A DNA stretch of 64,000 nt. Origin: Perca fluviatilis (lineage: Eukaryota; Chordata; Actinopteri; Perciformes; Percidae). Positions 1 to 13,700 of the stretch are shown in pieces (position 1 is the first letter of the stretch; every line of letters begins with the position of its first letter). The notes under the pieces were generated by a model, which had not been told where the DNA came from, did no database searches, and saw only the letters and a program-made list of their open reading frames with translations. The position numbers were made by a program, and so were the translations under genes. Where the stretch lies: the NCBI RefSeq assembly GCF_010015445.1, contig NC_053123.1, forward strand, positions 7,083,434-7,147,433, written 5' to 3'.

Positions 1-62
1 ACACTATAACAAGTTTATTTGAAGAAGGCCTGCTGGCTGCAAGCTATGAAAGCAGTACTCAC

Positions 63-1748
63 ATGATGAAAGTCAGTACACCCACGCTCCAGATGTCAGC
101 TGGAGGACCCACAACATCCCCTTTCAACATCTCTGGAGCTGAAGAAAGGAAAAGTGTTTTGCCTTCATTGTTTTACACAGAACTTTCATTACATCTGCAA
201 ATAGTCTTCATACTATGCAGTATGTATTTACTGATGTTGCATAGTTTTAGTTCTTAGTTCATAATACTCCTGGGATTTTATAGCTAGTGCATGCCCACTG
301 ACAAAACAGTTAATGTAATTCTGAAGTTAATTCTACTTGTTTAATCCTCTAAGTGCCTTACCTTAATCAGCCTAACCACCATCAGTCACTTAATAAATCC
401 ATAGAACACATTTCTATTAAATGATTTCTCTGAATATGCACAGGGACATTCATTTCTCCTAGGGACTTATATTTCTGATTGTTTAAATTAGGGTCTGTGA
501 TAATTGCTTTGTGTGGACAAATAGTCATAATCTTGTGTGTGTATGTACTTTGTCCTCATGTCCCTCTTGCAAAATAGACCATGATTTAAATTAGACTTAC
601 TGAGTAAATACAGTTTAAGAAGGTTACTATCAAACTAACTAAATGATCATTACAGGAATAATATTGACCTGAGCAATCCAATAAGAGCAATCATTGATTT
701 TTGGCCACTTGAGGGCAGCACAACCTGTAAACACACTTTGATATTACCTTGTAAGGTTGATTTTGCTCAAGTGTTAGCAAAGAGTTGCTTATTTACACAT
801 CCAGCAGACACAAAGTCCAATATTCACATTCCTTTAAGCTCCTATTTGGTCTCTACCATCTTTCTAAAGCAAACAGTGGTCGGTTTATTAGGGCTTTTTC
901 TGTAAAAACAGCCGCCAACTGCGTCTAGAAATGATGCTGATGAGAGCAGTGAGACTGAATCAAAACGGTAAAACGTTGTGGGCCACAAAACCAAAACAAT
1001 GAGCAATTAATGCTAATTAGTTTTCACACAGTATGTTAACATAAAAATACTGACGAGCGAAGCTTTAATTTTACATTCCCTGTGGTAATGTAAAATGAAC
1101 AAACAGGGCTCTTACACATATACTCAAGCGTTCCAATAGGAGGGCTGAACTGCTTGAGGAAAAGAGGGTTGTAAGTCTGAGCGCTGCCAAAGTCAATGAT
1201 CTTGATGACGTTCATGTAGGTGATGATGATGTTCTCCGGCTTGATGTCCAGGTGGAGGATGCGCCGGGTATGGAGGTAGTCCAGACCCTGGAGGATCTGC
1301 ACGATGTAGGTGACCACGTCATCCTCGGAGTAACGGAACCTGAAACGCACCAGAAATCTGCTTATGAGAGGGAGACGATTTTGAGGCAGTTGCTCATCGA
1401 TGCATTTCTAAATAAATTCTGTTCTTTCAGTTTAAATGGGGAAACCAGGTTAACGATTTCACGTCAGACAAAGCAACCAATTTAACAAGTACAGCTGTCT
1501 GGCTTCACCTGTCTATGAGGCTGAAGAGCAGCTCCTTCCCACTGCAGTACTCGGAGATCAGCACCAAGTAGCGCGGTGTGACGTAAGCTTCGTGCAGGGC
1601 CATGATCCTGTCATGATGAAGGGACTTGAGGATGTCGTATTCCTGCAGCACCGTCTGCTTGCTGTCTGCCTCATACGGAACAATCTTAGCCATAAAGAGG
1701 TTGCCTGTGGCGTTTTCCCGGCACTCACGGATCACACCAAACCGACCC
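63..1748 (-). CDS. speg: speg exons 36-38: second protein kinase domain (truncated by window edge)
   Basis: Exons 1748-1509, 1339-1116 and 138-63 encode the first two thirds of kinase 2. The glycine loop is reduced to A-R-G-R-F-G-V-I. The VAIK-type Lys is in F-M-A-K-I-V, the catalytic loop is H-L-D-I-K-P-E-N and the metal-binding motif is I-D-F-G-S-A. The exon 37/38 joint gives E-Y-M-S-P-E-M, with Ser where mammals have Ala. The last visible residues are in the D-I-W-S-V-G-V-L helix. The donor at 63/62 is GTGAGT. The rest of the kinase lies outside the window. In mammals this second kinase is reported to phosphorylate the calcium pump SERCA2a. Confidence 0.94.
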
Positions 1749-4700
1749 CTGTGTGACAAAGAATAAGTCAGTGGTCCCTTTTCCAAGTTATTTCTTTGTC
1801 GCTGAAAACAGTTGCCTGCTGTTGCTAAAAACAACAACAGATCAAATAGTAGATCCATGAGATATAAGACGTTAAAGCAAGAGGTAGGGATTAGTGGAAG
1901 TGGATTAATTTTGAGTAACTCGGTCATGATTTCTGGAAAGACATTGCTGTTGAGGTTTTTATTTTATTTATTTTTTGCGCACCACAAGCCGAATGCAATC
2001 TAGTTACATTTTATTGGAGAAAAGGCAGACATCTCTATGGCCGATATCTCCAACACTGGCCAACTCACACCAAAATAATCTAGATTGATAAATAGCACTA
2101 CAGGTAAAAGAAAAAATATGTATTTTGGGGTGAACTGTCTCTTTAATCTATTGTAAATATAATAATATTGATTATAGCAGCTTTCAAATCGTTAAAAGTA
2201 AACTAAACTAGTTTTCAAGGTAGGGTTTAAGTTGTCAGCCCACATTTGAGTTAGTTTTGCTTAAAATGGGTTGTTCATATTTAAGCCAGGTTCCATCAGT
2301 AGTGATTACCTTGCTTTTTCATCCATGAAGGTGTAAGGCTTCTGTGGAACTCCCTGGCGCAGAGATCCCTCTCCAGGCTTGCCCAAAGGCGTCCTGCGTC
2401 CCGAAGGTGTGGCCCGTCCAGATGGTGTGACCCGTCCAGACGGGGTACTCCGGTTGTCCCCTCCCTGCAGCAGCGGTGTCAAGCTCTGCACCACCACCAC
2501 GGGCCGTGAGACAGCCACCGGTGGCGAGACAGTCATGGGTTGTGACACGGTCACAGGTGGTGACGCGGTCACTGGTGGTGACACAGTCACAGGAGTGACT
2601 GAACGGGTGCTAGTTGTCGGTGTGGAACTAGATTGCGAAGGTGGAGTAACCCGCGCAGCCGCAGCTGGCACATACATGGGAACGGATGAAATAGGTTTCC
2701 CGATGGCAGGTGCAGGTGGTGGTACAGGAGATGGAGATTTGTTGGGGGCTGCATTTACAGGACTCCGAGGTTTGGGTGGGACAAGAGGGGGAGGTGCCAA
2801 TTTGGTTTGGGGTTTGCTCACGCTAATGCTAATGGTGGTCTTGGCTTTGGCTGCCGTGGCTTGGACAGCTGTGGTGGTCTGAACAGGAGCTTGTTCAGAG
2901 GGAGCTGTACTTACGGGCGCAGTAACAGCAGGGCGGCTAGCTTCAACCTGCACAGTGGGTTGGATGGTTACTGGAGAAGCAGATTTAGCCGCAGAGGGAG
3001 CAGGAGCAGGAGCTGAAGTTGAGGGAGGGACAGGTGTTACTATAGTGGATTTACTGGGAGCTGGTTTAATGGGAGGCACTTTCATTGATGACATCATCAC
3101 CACAGGGGGAGTAGCTGCAGGGACAGTCTTGACCACCACAGTAGCACTGGATTTAGCTGGTTCGAATGAAAGACAAGGGGAGGGGCAATAAGAGGGAGGA
3201 TACACCTCAAAGACACATTGTCCAATAAGGTATGTTATGTACGCTGTCCCAGACAAATGGTATTATCAACATACACATAAAAACCTAAAATGAGTTGAGC
3301 AAAACAAAAACTACACTTAAACACAAAAAAACAATATTGTACTGCAATCTGTTGCATCTGACTTTATCTGTTAAGGTAGGGACATAAAATAGTGCATTGA
3401 AAGTGAATTAAAGCTCTCAAGGACTTTTTTTTTGGAGATAATACATACCTGAAGTATCCAGGCTTACTACTTCTGAGAGGTTGCTATAGGGGCCCTGGCC
3501 AGCTTTATTGACACATGCCACCCTGAACCTGAAGGAGCCTCCTGCTGGCAAGTCAACCACATTGTAATAACAGTCTGCAACCCCTGTAGCCACGATCAAC
3601 CAGTTGGTCTCACCTGGGGAGTAAAAATAAGATCAGTGTGCCCATTTTATTTCAAGAGACATTACACTTGCAATATTTTAAATAAAATACACACAGACAC
3701 CTTGTTTTGCTATTTATAAGTCAGTCTCATATCTCAAGTGTATGGACGTATTGATAAATTGAAAAACATTCCATTTAGTTAAATAGTGGTTCTTATGTTG
3801 TGAGGCTGCTACACTGTATTTATGTTTCAGGTTAGATTTCATCAGCCATAAACATGTAGTTCGCTACTTCACCTTCACCACTATATGCCATAGCACACAA
3901 GTTGCCGTAGCAACCTTAAAGGTATACATCAGACAGGCACATAAGGGTACTTCTCAAAAGGTAAGGCTGTGCAACCCTTTTGGAGTGAATGAAGTAAATC
4001 AGAGAAATAAAACACTTTTCTGATTGTTCTTATAGCGGTTATGGTCTAAAGAACGATAAACACACCCAGACTTCTGCAGGAAGGTGCCACATTGCCGGAT
4101 TATGAGTTAATGCAGAGATTCATCACGTCTGTTTCTGTGTGTCTGTGTCAGGTACACTTGCGCGTCGGTATCACACGCTGGAGTCAAAGCAGCGGTTGGG
4201 AATGAGAATGGGCTGCCCAACCTGCCCCAACCTGTTATTGGCTGGGGGTTACACACCTACATAGAGCCCAAATGCTCTTTGCTGATGCCCATAAAGATCC
4301 CACAATCCCACAAAAATAAGAAGAAAAGAGAAAATACAGGCAGAGGGCAGGGTCCCTGCGTACAGACACCACCACACACTAACTAGTGGGTCATAGGTGA
4401 TGATTGAGAGGGATTCATTTTGAAGTAGTCTATACATAATTTTGTAGGAAAATCCTACATATTATGACTTTAGCCCTTGTGTTGTCTTCCCGTTGACCAA
4501 GAACTTTTTTTTTTACTGCTTTTGGCGATTTTTAAAAATGTTTTTTTCCCTTTTTTCAACGTTTTTTTTTATTTTTTTTTTTAACTTATGGTCAATAAAC
4601 CTAATTTAAATGACATACCTCATTTTTTAGCTTAAAAAAGCAAAAACTTATGAATTATTTTGACTAATAGTTAAGATCAGAGAATATTGAATGAAGTTTA

Positions 4701-7700
4701 ATTAGGATACTGTTTTAAACCTCATAAACATTTTTTTTCCAAATGCTATGAAATGGAAGTATTAATTTTACCTGCAAGGAATGTTGTACGGGTTACATCC
4801 AACGTACATGCATGCATCCAAGTTATTGTGGGGCAATTTGGTTGTAATAAACCCATATTTCTTTGAAAACGGGTCAAATTTCACCCAAGGACAACACAAG
4901 GGTTAACTTGTTTGATGAGAGTAGGTGCGTTGCATGGAAAGGAAAACCTCAGTATTCTGGGCAACACACAACATATGGTTTGAAACTCCATTACTCCTGG
5001 ATCTACATAACCCTTTTAAAACCTACGGTAAAAAAAAATATCAACCATCCATGGGGTTCAATCTAAAAAGGGAAATAAAACGTGAAATAATTGTCAGTAA
5101 ACACTGACCATCTGCCTTCCTCTCCAGAGAGTATGTGCAGGGGGCTATTGTGTCTGAGGGCCTCCACAGTACCAGGGCTGTGTTGTTGTACTTCTGAGGT
5201 ATTTCAGGGGTCCCAGGACGATTGGGCAGACCTGTAAAAACAAATGTATCCTTATTATATACATATCACTTGGCCTCCAGTGTCTTTTCAAGCTCTCTGT
5301 TGTCTATCCAGTAGACTATAACAGTCTTTATTACTCTATTTATTTAGATATAGAACTATAATAAAAGTGGTGTATGTCTCAGTTCTTACGAGCAAGAGAT
5401 ATTGTGCAAGAGCTGGACACTGCGGCCAGGGGGTTTGTAGCAACACATTCATAGACCCCTGCATCCTTTTTAGTGGTCTGCATGATCATCAGTAGCTGCC
5501 GGCCATCAGGGCAGGCGATCATGTTCATCCTGGCATCAATCTCCAGGGGCTTCTTATCTGAGGAAACATGCACAAAAATGGTCTTATTATGAGATATAAT
5601 GATAAAGATTTAAGTTTAACATCATAAATTAAAATGACGAAGAGTGTTAACTAAGTTCTGTTAAAATAAAATAAAAAAGTCTACAACTTCTCTAATCATG
5701 GGACCGTATGTTAGTATGTAGCGAGATGAAATGTAAAGCTTGATTTATGGTTCTGCGTTAAATCTACGCCGTAGGTATGTACGTAGGTATGCGTAGATAC
5801 GGACCCTATGCAGCAGCCTGACGTGCACCTCCTCAGAAATGTAACTAAACGTCGCGGCGACAACTGTGATTGGTCTGCTTGGCTGGGCTTGGTAGCGTTG
5901 CATTTCCCTGTACTCATTTACGGGTTCTCCTTCTCCGTAAACAGCATGAAATCGAGGAGAGGGTTAACTTTTACTGCCACAGATTTCCCATCATGATCAG
6001 AAAACACAGGGGAGACATTTTGTTTCTCTCCGTCTCTGCCGCACTCATACACCCAAGAATAATGATGTAAATTATTGTAATTAGCAAGTGAAGTCATTCT
6101 GACCATCCATCTGTGAGATCATTACACTGCCTTGTTTGCATCAGAGATCCTTACCTTTCATCCAGGTGATGTGTGGGTGGGGGCTGCCTGCTGGCAGACA
6201 GCTGAGTGTGACTGGATCCCCCTCCAACAGGACGTGATCTCTCAGCTTGATGTGGAATACTGGAGGGAAATCTGGAACCAAAAGACAATGGACCACTTAA
6301 ATAATGTCCAAATATTGATGAGTAAAATTAAAAGTTATGATTTGCTGTATCCAATGATGGTTAAGACCAACATCACTGGAACCACTGTACAACTTCTGAA
6401 ATAGGATCAGCTGGGAACCTTTATCTTTGTGTTCTTCCCCCAAAACCCTCTTCATTTTCAAGGTATATGTATGGGCCATACAAAGGCATCACATGTACAT
6501 TTATGAAGCAATGAAATTGTATTTTTTTACTGATGTTGACATACATTTGTGTGTTATTGTTTGGTAGACCATTTAGCATGCAATGTTTACGAAAGGAAAA
6601 CATAAAGTTCTTCTGCTAAGCTAAGCTGCTGCTTGCTGACTGACTAACTGCCTTATATTTGATGGGAAGATACGAGAGTGGTCTTCTTATCTAACTCAGG
6701 GGAAGAAAGCGATAAAGCTTATCTCCCCAAATGTCAAATTATTGCTTTAAGCTCTCATTACCTTACCCTTGACACCATGCAATCAGAATCTCTTCATGCA
6801 GACTCCTGTGTAACTTACCAGAAGCTAGTCTGGAGTAATGGCGTGAACGTAAGGAACTATTTTCTCTGGAGATTGCTGTTGGTATGTCTGGCTGTGATAC
6901 TGTCTTGTCTCGCCTCCCTCTGGTCAGGCCCCATCTGTCCCAGCGGGATCTGCGCTCAGTCTCTGCAACTGTACAAGAAAAAAACAATTGCCTCCATGAA
7001 TCAACCATCATGCATGTAAGAAAGTCATTTCTTGATAGTACTCTCCAAACACGGAGAACTTAATACTTTTCAAAGATATGACGTATGAGTATATACCATA
7101 CATACCCTTAGGTGTTTCTGACTTTAGGCTGGACATGGAGTCTAGAGACTCTGATGAGGCACCATTACTGGCCTGAGATGCCAGCTGGTTCTGAGGAACA
7201 CTGATATTCTTCATAGCACGGCTCTCTGACGTTGAACGGCGAAGCAATGAAAGAATTGGTGTCCTCTTGGTTTCCTTGTCCTCTGATGCTTTCCTTTCCT
7301 CTGAAAAACTGCGAATTCTTGTGGAGATACCCGCCACTGTTGATTCAATCTTTCTGCGCATTGCCAAGACCGGCGATTCATTAGGTTTCTTTAGCTCCTT
7401 TTCATCTTGTTCCCCCGACGCATTATCTCCACCATCCATGCGCGTCATCTCCACTTCCTTCTTCTCCTGTGACCCTCTTCGCCCGAGAGTCCAAGAAAGC
7501 CTACGTCTTGAAGCAATGGAATCCTCTTCTTTGGTCGTTTCGTCCTTGCGCTCAGTTGACGGAGTTCTCTTCAGGCGCATAGAGAGTCTTTTCATAAAGC
7601 CTTGGTCCTTTTGAGCTTCACGAAGGTCCAGGACTGACTTTGACTTCTCCTCAAGTCTCCTTGGTGCTAATTGCAATGGTGCACCGATTGGCCCCGGTCT

Positions 7701-10700
7701 GTATATCTCTTCACCTGACTCTGTGGAGTCTGGTGAAATCGCTTGTGATTTGTCCTCATTCTTTGACCGCGACAGAAATTTGAGACTTCTTGAGAGGGAA
7801 GATTCACGTTTTTTGAAGCGTGCCTCAAAGACCTCTTCAGAGGTAATGTCCTCGAAGTCAACTCCTGCTGAGAGCTCTTGTTGGGATGAAGCATGTATGG
7901 TAGTCTTCGGTGGACTGGGTTCTTTTGTCATCATTTCTGGTGATGCTACCCGGGAGTACACAGCAGCATGCTCAATGGTTGACATGACGGCTGGCTTTGG
8001 TGGACCAGGTAAAGCCGAGGACATGTAGGCAGGTGGAGATGTGGGTACCAATGTGTCACTTGATACTGAGGATGATGAGGTGGCTGGAGCAACAATGGGT
8101 GTGGAAGGGCCTAAAGGTTGGTCATTGAGAGGCTGAACTGCAGGGACCATGATGGTCTGCATAATACTTGCATATGCTGAAGTGCTTCCATCTGGAAGAA
8201 CAACTCGAGCAGGAAGCGAGGGTGGCACATAAGTTGACACAACATTTGCTGATGGATGGGGATATTCCTGTGTTGGTCTCAACATAACTGAGCTTGTGGT
8301 TATGATCATATCAGAAGATTTTGCAGGCATAGTTACTTCTTCTTTTATATTTTCTTCAGAGGCGTCTACACTTCCTTTTGCATTCGATTCAGCAACACTG
8401 ACAATTCTTTCCTCTTCCTCTTTCATAATCTCTCCTTTTTCTTCTTGCTCGATCTCTCCTTCTTCCTCCATTTTCTCTTCAAGTTTCGAGCTTTGGGCCA
8501 CTGGAGGAGGTGTAGGAATTCCCTGGCCCGTATACTCTGATTCAATCATTGGTTCTTCTGATATGCTCATGTCCTTCTCTGAGAAACCACTTGTGCTTGA
8601 TCTCTCATCAAAATTACTATCTGTGGTCAGCCCATCCATCTTTTCGTTCATAGTGTCATCAGGCTTTATCTCTTTCTCCATTAATGACTCCTCGCTTTCT
8701 GTTTTGGTTGGACTTTCCTGCACAATTGACTCTGGTGCCGGCAGTTTTGGTGAAGGTTCCCTGGGAGTTACTGGACGGGAGTCTAGCTTGATTTGCTCAG
8801 TGAGAGATGACATAGATATAGCCTCCTTGAGCCTTCTCTCTTCTACCTGCGCCAAGGGTATCTCCAAGGGAGCTCCTAAACGGCGGTGTAAAGCTATGGG
8901 TTCTGAATCACCTTGACTGAAGGAAGCAGTTTTGCGCAAAACTTTGGGTTTGGGAACGTCCTCCGTTGCAGAGTCGCTGGATGCAGCTCTGATTAGTGGG
9001 GGTGGGCCCAAACGAGCAGTACGAGAGTAGCGATCTGAGGATATTGCACGTTTTTCATCTCCCATTCCTAATGTTTCCAACAGAGGTCCTCTCAGCCCAC
9101 TCATCTTGTTGTCCACAGAGCCACCACGAAGCAGTCGCTGTCTCATCAGCTCCAGTTTAAGAGCGTAGTCTTCTTGACTCATCTTGGCCGTTCCTGGGCT
9201 GGTGCTCCTCCTCGGTAGTTCCATAGAGACAGCTTTCTTGAGAACTCTCCTCCCATTCTCTTGGTTTCCTTCTCCAGCTCCTTCCTCCGGTGTAATCCGC
9301 AGCAGCAATGCACTGTCGGCTGAGCCTCCACGTCTTAGCTCTCCTCTTCGTCGTCCACCCTCTGGTTTGTCCGACTCCATGCTTGAACCCCTTCGCAGGG
9401 GTTTTCTAGTCAGCTGTGACTTTTGCGGCAATTCAGCAGGGGATTCTTCATCTGAGGAACCCCTGTCATTTTCTTGTGACGACCTTTTCCGCAGGTGGCC
9501 TTTACCTGATAATTCGACCCCTTCTTTATCTGTTTCTTTAGGGTCACATTCCATTGCCTTCTGGGCTTGAGCAGGAGACCCAGACAATATACTCGTTTCG
9601 TCCTGTTTTCCTGTTTCCTGCTCATTGGTCTGGATGTCATTAAGTGATATCCTTGATCCAGAAAATTCCATGTTAAGTGGCTGTGGAATAAATGGTAGTT
9701 CACCAATGTCTTCATCAGAATCTGAAGATGATGATGGCAAAGGGGAACCTTCTTTAAGGTGCCTGGGAACAGCAATGGAGACATGGCTGGAGGAATCGTT
9801 TAGCAACTCAGGTATGGACCTCATGACCATTTTGGATTTATAGCTGATTAGTGAACGCTGTGAAAGAGGAAATATGATACAGTTAAAAAAAATTAAAAGA
9901 TGTGACCATATAATTATGTATAGGCATTCTAATTGTAACGCAATATAGAAAGCCAGAATAGGCAATAAAACATCCCCCACCTGCCATTTTCTGCGAGATA
10001 CAAACTTCTTCAGGGCCTCTGTACTTATGGCCTTCCCCTTGCTCAGTAGCTGTACAATAAAGACATTAAATGTAATAAAAAGAAATGAGGACGTAGCAAG
10101 GTATCATCAAGGAGAAATTACTGCAAAAAGAGGTTGTCGATGATTAACACTGTAGTGTGAAGTACCAATGGCCTAGTCTTACCTTGAACCAGGGGTGTCG
10201 GAGACATTCTTGAGTATTAGGTCTCCTAGAGGAAGATGATGGCATATTTCAGTCTTCCAGGTTATGCACATTTGTTCCATTATCTAGTTTTATTTTTATT
10301 TATTTTTGGGGGCTTTTTTTCCCTTAATTTCAGAGTGACAGTGGATAGACAGGAAAGGTGGGAGAAAGATGGGGGATGACACGCAGCAAAGGGCCGCAGG
10401 TCGGATTAAAACCTGGGCCGCTGCAAAGGCCTCAGCCTACATGGGGCGTACGCTCTTACTGGGTGAGCTAGAGGTCGCCCCTCCATTATCTAGCTTAATA
10501 AACTGGGTTGTCTTAGCTATCCTAAATCCTAAAAAGCCTAAAAGCACCAGAGGAATATGGTCGTATAAGAACTGCAGACAAGGACTAAAGAAAAATTAAA
10601 TATAAAAACTAAATGTGCATCTGATAAGTAGTGATGGCCAAATGAAGCTTAGTGAACCATTTTCTCTTTTTTCTGAGCCCACTGGATGGGGCTCTCTGTT

Positions 10701-13700
10701 CAACAAAGGGTTGAAAACACACTGAATTGCCATTCCTTTAACCTTTTTCTTTGAACAGAGAGCGCCATCTAGTGAGCTCAGAAAATAAAGACAGTGGTTC
10801 ACGAAGCTTCATTTGACCATCACTATGATAACCATCTAATATTGAAACAACATGAGCAACTTCACTTATTATGGAACAATTTTCTCTATGCAGTAACAAA
10901 TTGGCAGAGAGGAAAATGTGGTGACAGCTGTGACATTGTCTAGAGTTATTTAAACAGCTTTGAAAAATTAACTATTATAATACTGTTATTACTATTGACT
11001 ATTAATTATCATATAAAAATGTACATTAAAAAATTTACTACTTTAAAATAATTAAGTAAATTAAGTAAAAATATTGAATTAAATCTGAGAATAGTGAATG
11101 AGACGGATATTGAATTGACAAACTGCACACTTCACGTCATCATCTCATTGTTGTTGACAAAAATCTGGTTTGTATTTGTGTGTTTTTACAAGTGATGACA
11201 AGTTTATTGACAGATGTTAAATAAGGACATTGTTATCAATCGGATTTCTCATTCTGATATACTGTGTTTACCTAAAAGACTATACTGTATATTTTGGATG
11301 GTTTCAGACATCAGGATTGACTGAAAATAGGTCCTTCAATATCTCATGCATTATTCAGTAGAACTCATTTCCTGAATGGCTTGTTGCAATTATAAATTAT
11401 ATAAGTATATATGTATTTTCACAATAATGTTACATAAAACAAATCTTGATAAAGAAATCCAGCAGAGTAACTCACAGCCTGTCTGCTACCAGCAGTTTTA
11501 TGATGAACCCTTTAGCCTCTCGGCAAAGCTCCGCAAACATGCTCTCCTCGAAGGCCACGTTGTAGTTCCGGATGTTCAGTGCGGAGCTGCGGTCATTCTC
11601 TCCAGCAAATGGAGAAACTCCCGTCAGACTGATAACAGAAGTAAATACTCATGTTTAAAGACAGGCAAACATGTCAAAAACTGACATTGATATTCAGCAT
11701 CCTGAAATACATTTAATAATGAAGAAAATAAATCTTTTTACTTAAAATTATACTTACCACAGGTATGCAATAACTCCAATGGACCTTGGAAAATAAAGAA
11801 GACAATTATAAAAAGGCTGTGTGTTAACAGAAAACAAACAAACTAAGTTCAAGAGATAATTTACCAGATGTCTGTTGCTTTTGACACGGGGGTCTGATTG
11901 ACAATTTCTGGTGCGACAAATTCTGGTGTGCCATATTTGCAGTATTGAGCCTCATCGGGTGTGATCTGCACTGCGTTACCGAAGTCACAGATACGGATCT
12001 GATCACCCAGGGAGTCTGCCATGAGGATGTTATCAGGCTGAGGAAAGAATAGTATTTTATCAAGTTCTGCCATCAGTGCACATTTTGTATGATCATTTGC
12101 TAAATGTAAGAACAAAAACTTTTCCAGTGTTCCATTTCTAATACACGTTTTTTTATATCTAAAGGAAGACAATGAAAGAGTGGGAGAGCGAGGATCCATG
12201 AGAATCTACCTTAATGTCCAGGTGTATGATGTTTAGATGGTGAAGGTAGTCCACACCCTCAATCAGTTGTCTTATACATGAACGCACCTGGTGGTTCCAA
12301 AACACAAACATACCAGTACAGTCGTAATTTATTTGATAAATAAATGACATACATATGATCATGACATGGAAATTGAAGTGTTTAGTGTAAGATTTGCTGT
12401 GGAGTCATAAAACACGGCACTTACATCAGACTCCATTACTGTAGATTTCCTTGTAAATCTATCAAGCAGTTCCTCATGGCATCTTTAGAGATTCATTAAG
12501 GCTATTCTTTCTGGGACTTTAGACGCATTATACAATAATTGCTAATTGTTTGTAATCATTTACAGTATGCATGCATGTATACATGTTTATTTCACTCTTA
12601 AGACAGACTTTTTCATAAAAAGCTTTTCAGAACAACACAATGCGTACAACTATATAAATAAAAGTGAAAAAGCTCATTTCTTGCATTCATATCATTTCAC
12701 TTACTTTTCAAGGCTAAATGTGTACTCTGCATCAGAGTACTCGTGTTTTAACAGCATAATAAGGATACAGTTCAGTGATGATAATGACTGCATTCTTTTT
12801 CTCGAAGGCATCCTGAAAGTAAAGGATTCTCTCGTGGTCCAGCTTGGAAAGCAGGTTCATCTCTCTTCGAGCAGACGCCTTCTTCTTGGCCCTTGTGGAG
12901 ATAAACTTTGCAGCATACTCCATTTTGCCAACCTTCTGGGTCACACGTTTCACATAGGAAAATGCACCTCTGGAGGAAAAAAAAAAATCAGGAGGAAAAC
13001 TCAGTTCATTACTACTCAAGTCCGGAATTATTCAAAATCTGTTCAAAATAGCAAGACGGAGGCATTAAGACATGAGGAAAAACAGCATATGTTGGGGTGT
13101 TTAATAAAAACTGGTTCTAATGCAGAAAATGGTTATTCTGCATTATATTGCATCAAAGTATGGGATTTCAAATGCTGCCTTTAAAATGCCTTACCTTCCA
13201 ATTTCCTTGTGAATGTCATAGTTGTCAGTGAGTCTGCGCATTTTTCTTAGAATAGTCTCCTCATCGTCCACTGGATCCTCTTTACGTTTAGCTACAGTAA
13301 TGAGCAAGTTTTTATTAAAGAAGGGAACTCTGACTCACAATAATGACAGTACTGAATGGTAAACATTAGTTCCTTCACTTAGCTTGTTAGCCATGCATTC
13401 AAGGAGTGTTAGAGTTTGTATGGCTCTGATAAATTGACCTCTTACCTTCATGAATGGTGAGTTCAGCTTTACAGGACACAGATCCTGCCAAGTTCCTGGC
13501 AGTGCAGGTGTAAACCCCGGAGTCCTCTGGGCGAGCGTTAAGGACCACCAGGGAACATTCATTATCATCGTACACAAATGTGTAATGACTGCTCTCCGAC
13601 AGCAGGACATCATTCTGAAAGCAAATACTGTACATTTTGGCAATGGTTCTTTGAAGAGTTATAACAAAAAAAATGATCGGTTTTGGTAAATCTCCATTTA

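Noticed and set aside
2379..2882. Plus-strand 167-codon frame
   Set aside because: Antisense of the Pro/Thr/Val-rich exon 35; repeats mirror the coding strand.
8296..8916. Plus-strand 206-codon frame
   Set aside because: Antisense shadow of the long inter-kinase exon of speg, Ser-rich from complementary codons; no homology recognised.
9858..9980. Extension of exon 29 to an upstream Met near 9980
   Set aside because: The CTTTCACAG acceptor at 9858 and the in-phase preceding exon 10049-9981 show this is intron.
12210..13291. Kinase 1 as a pseudokinase because HRD reads HLD
   Set aside because: H-L-D is usual in the SPEG/titin/obscurin group and the Lys, Asp and DFG residues are all present.
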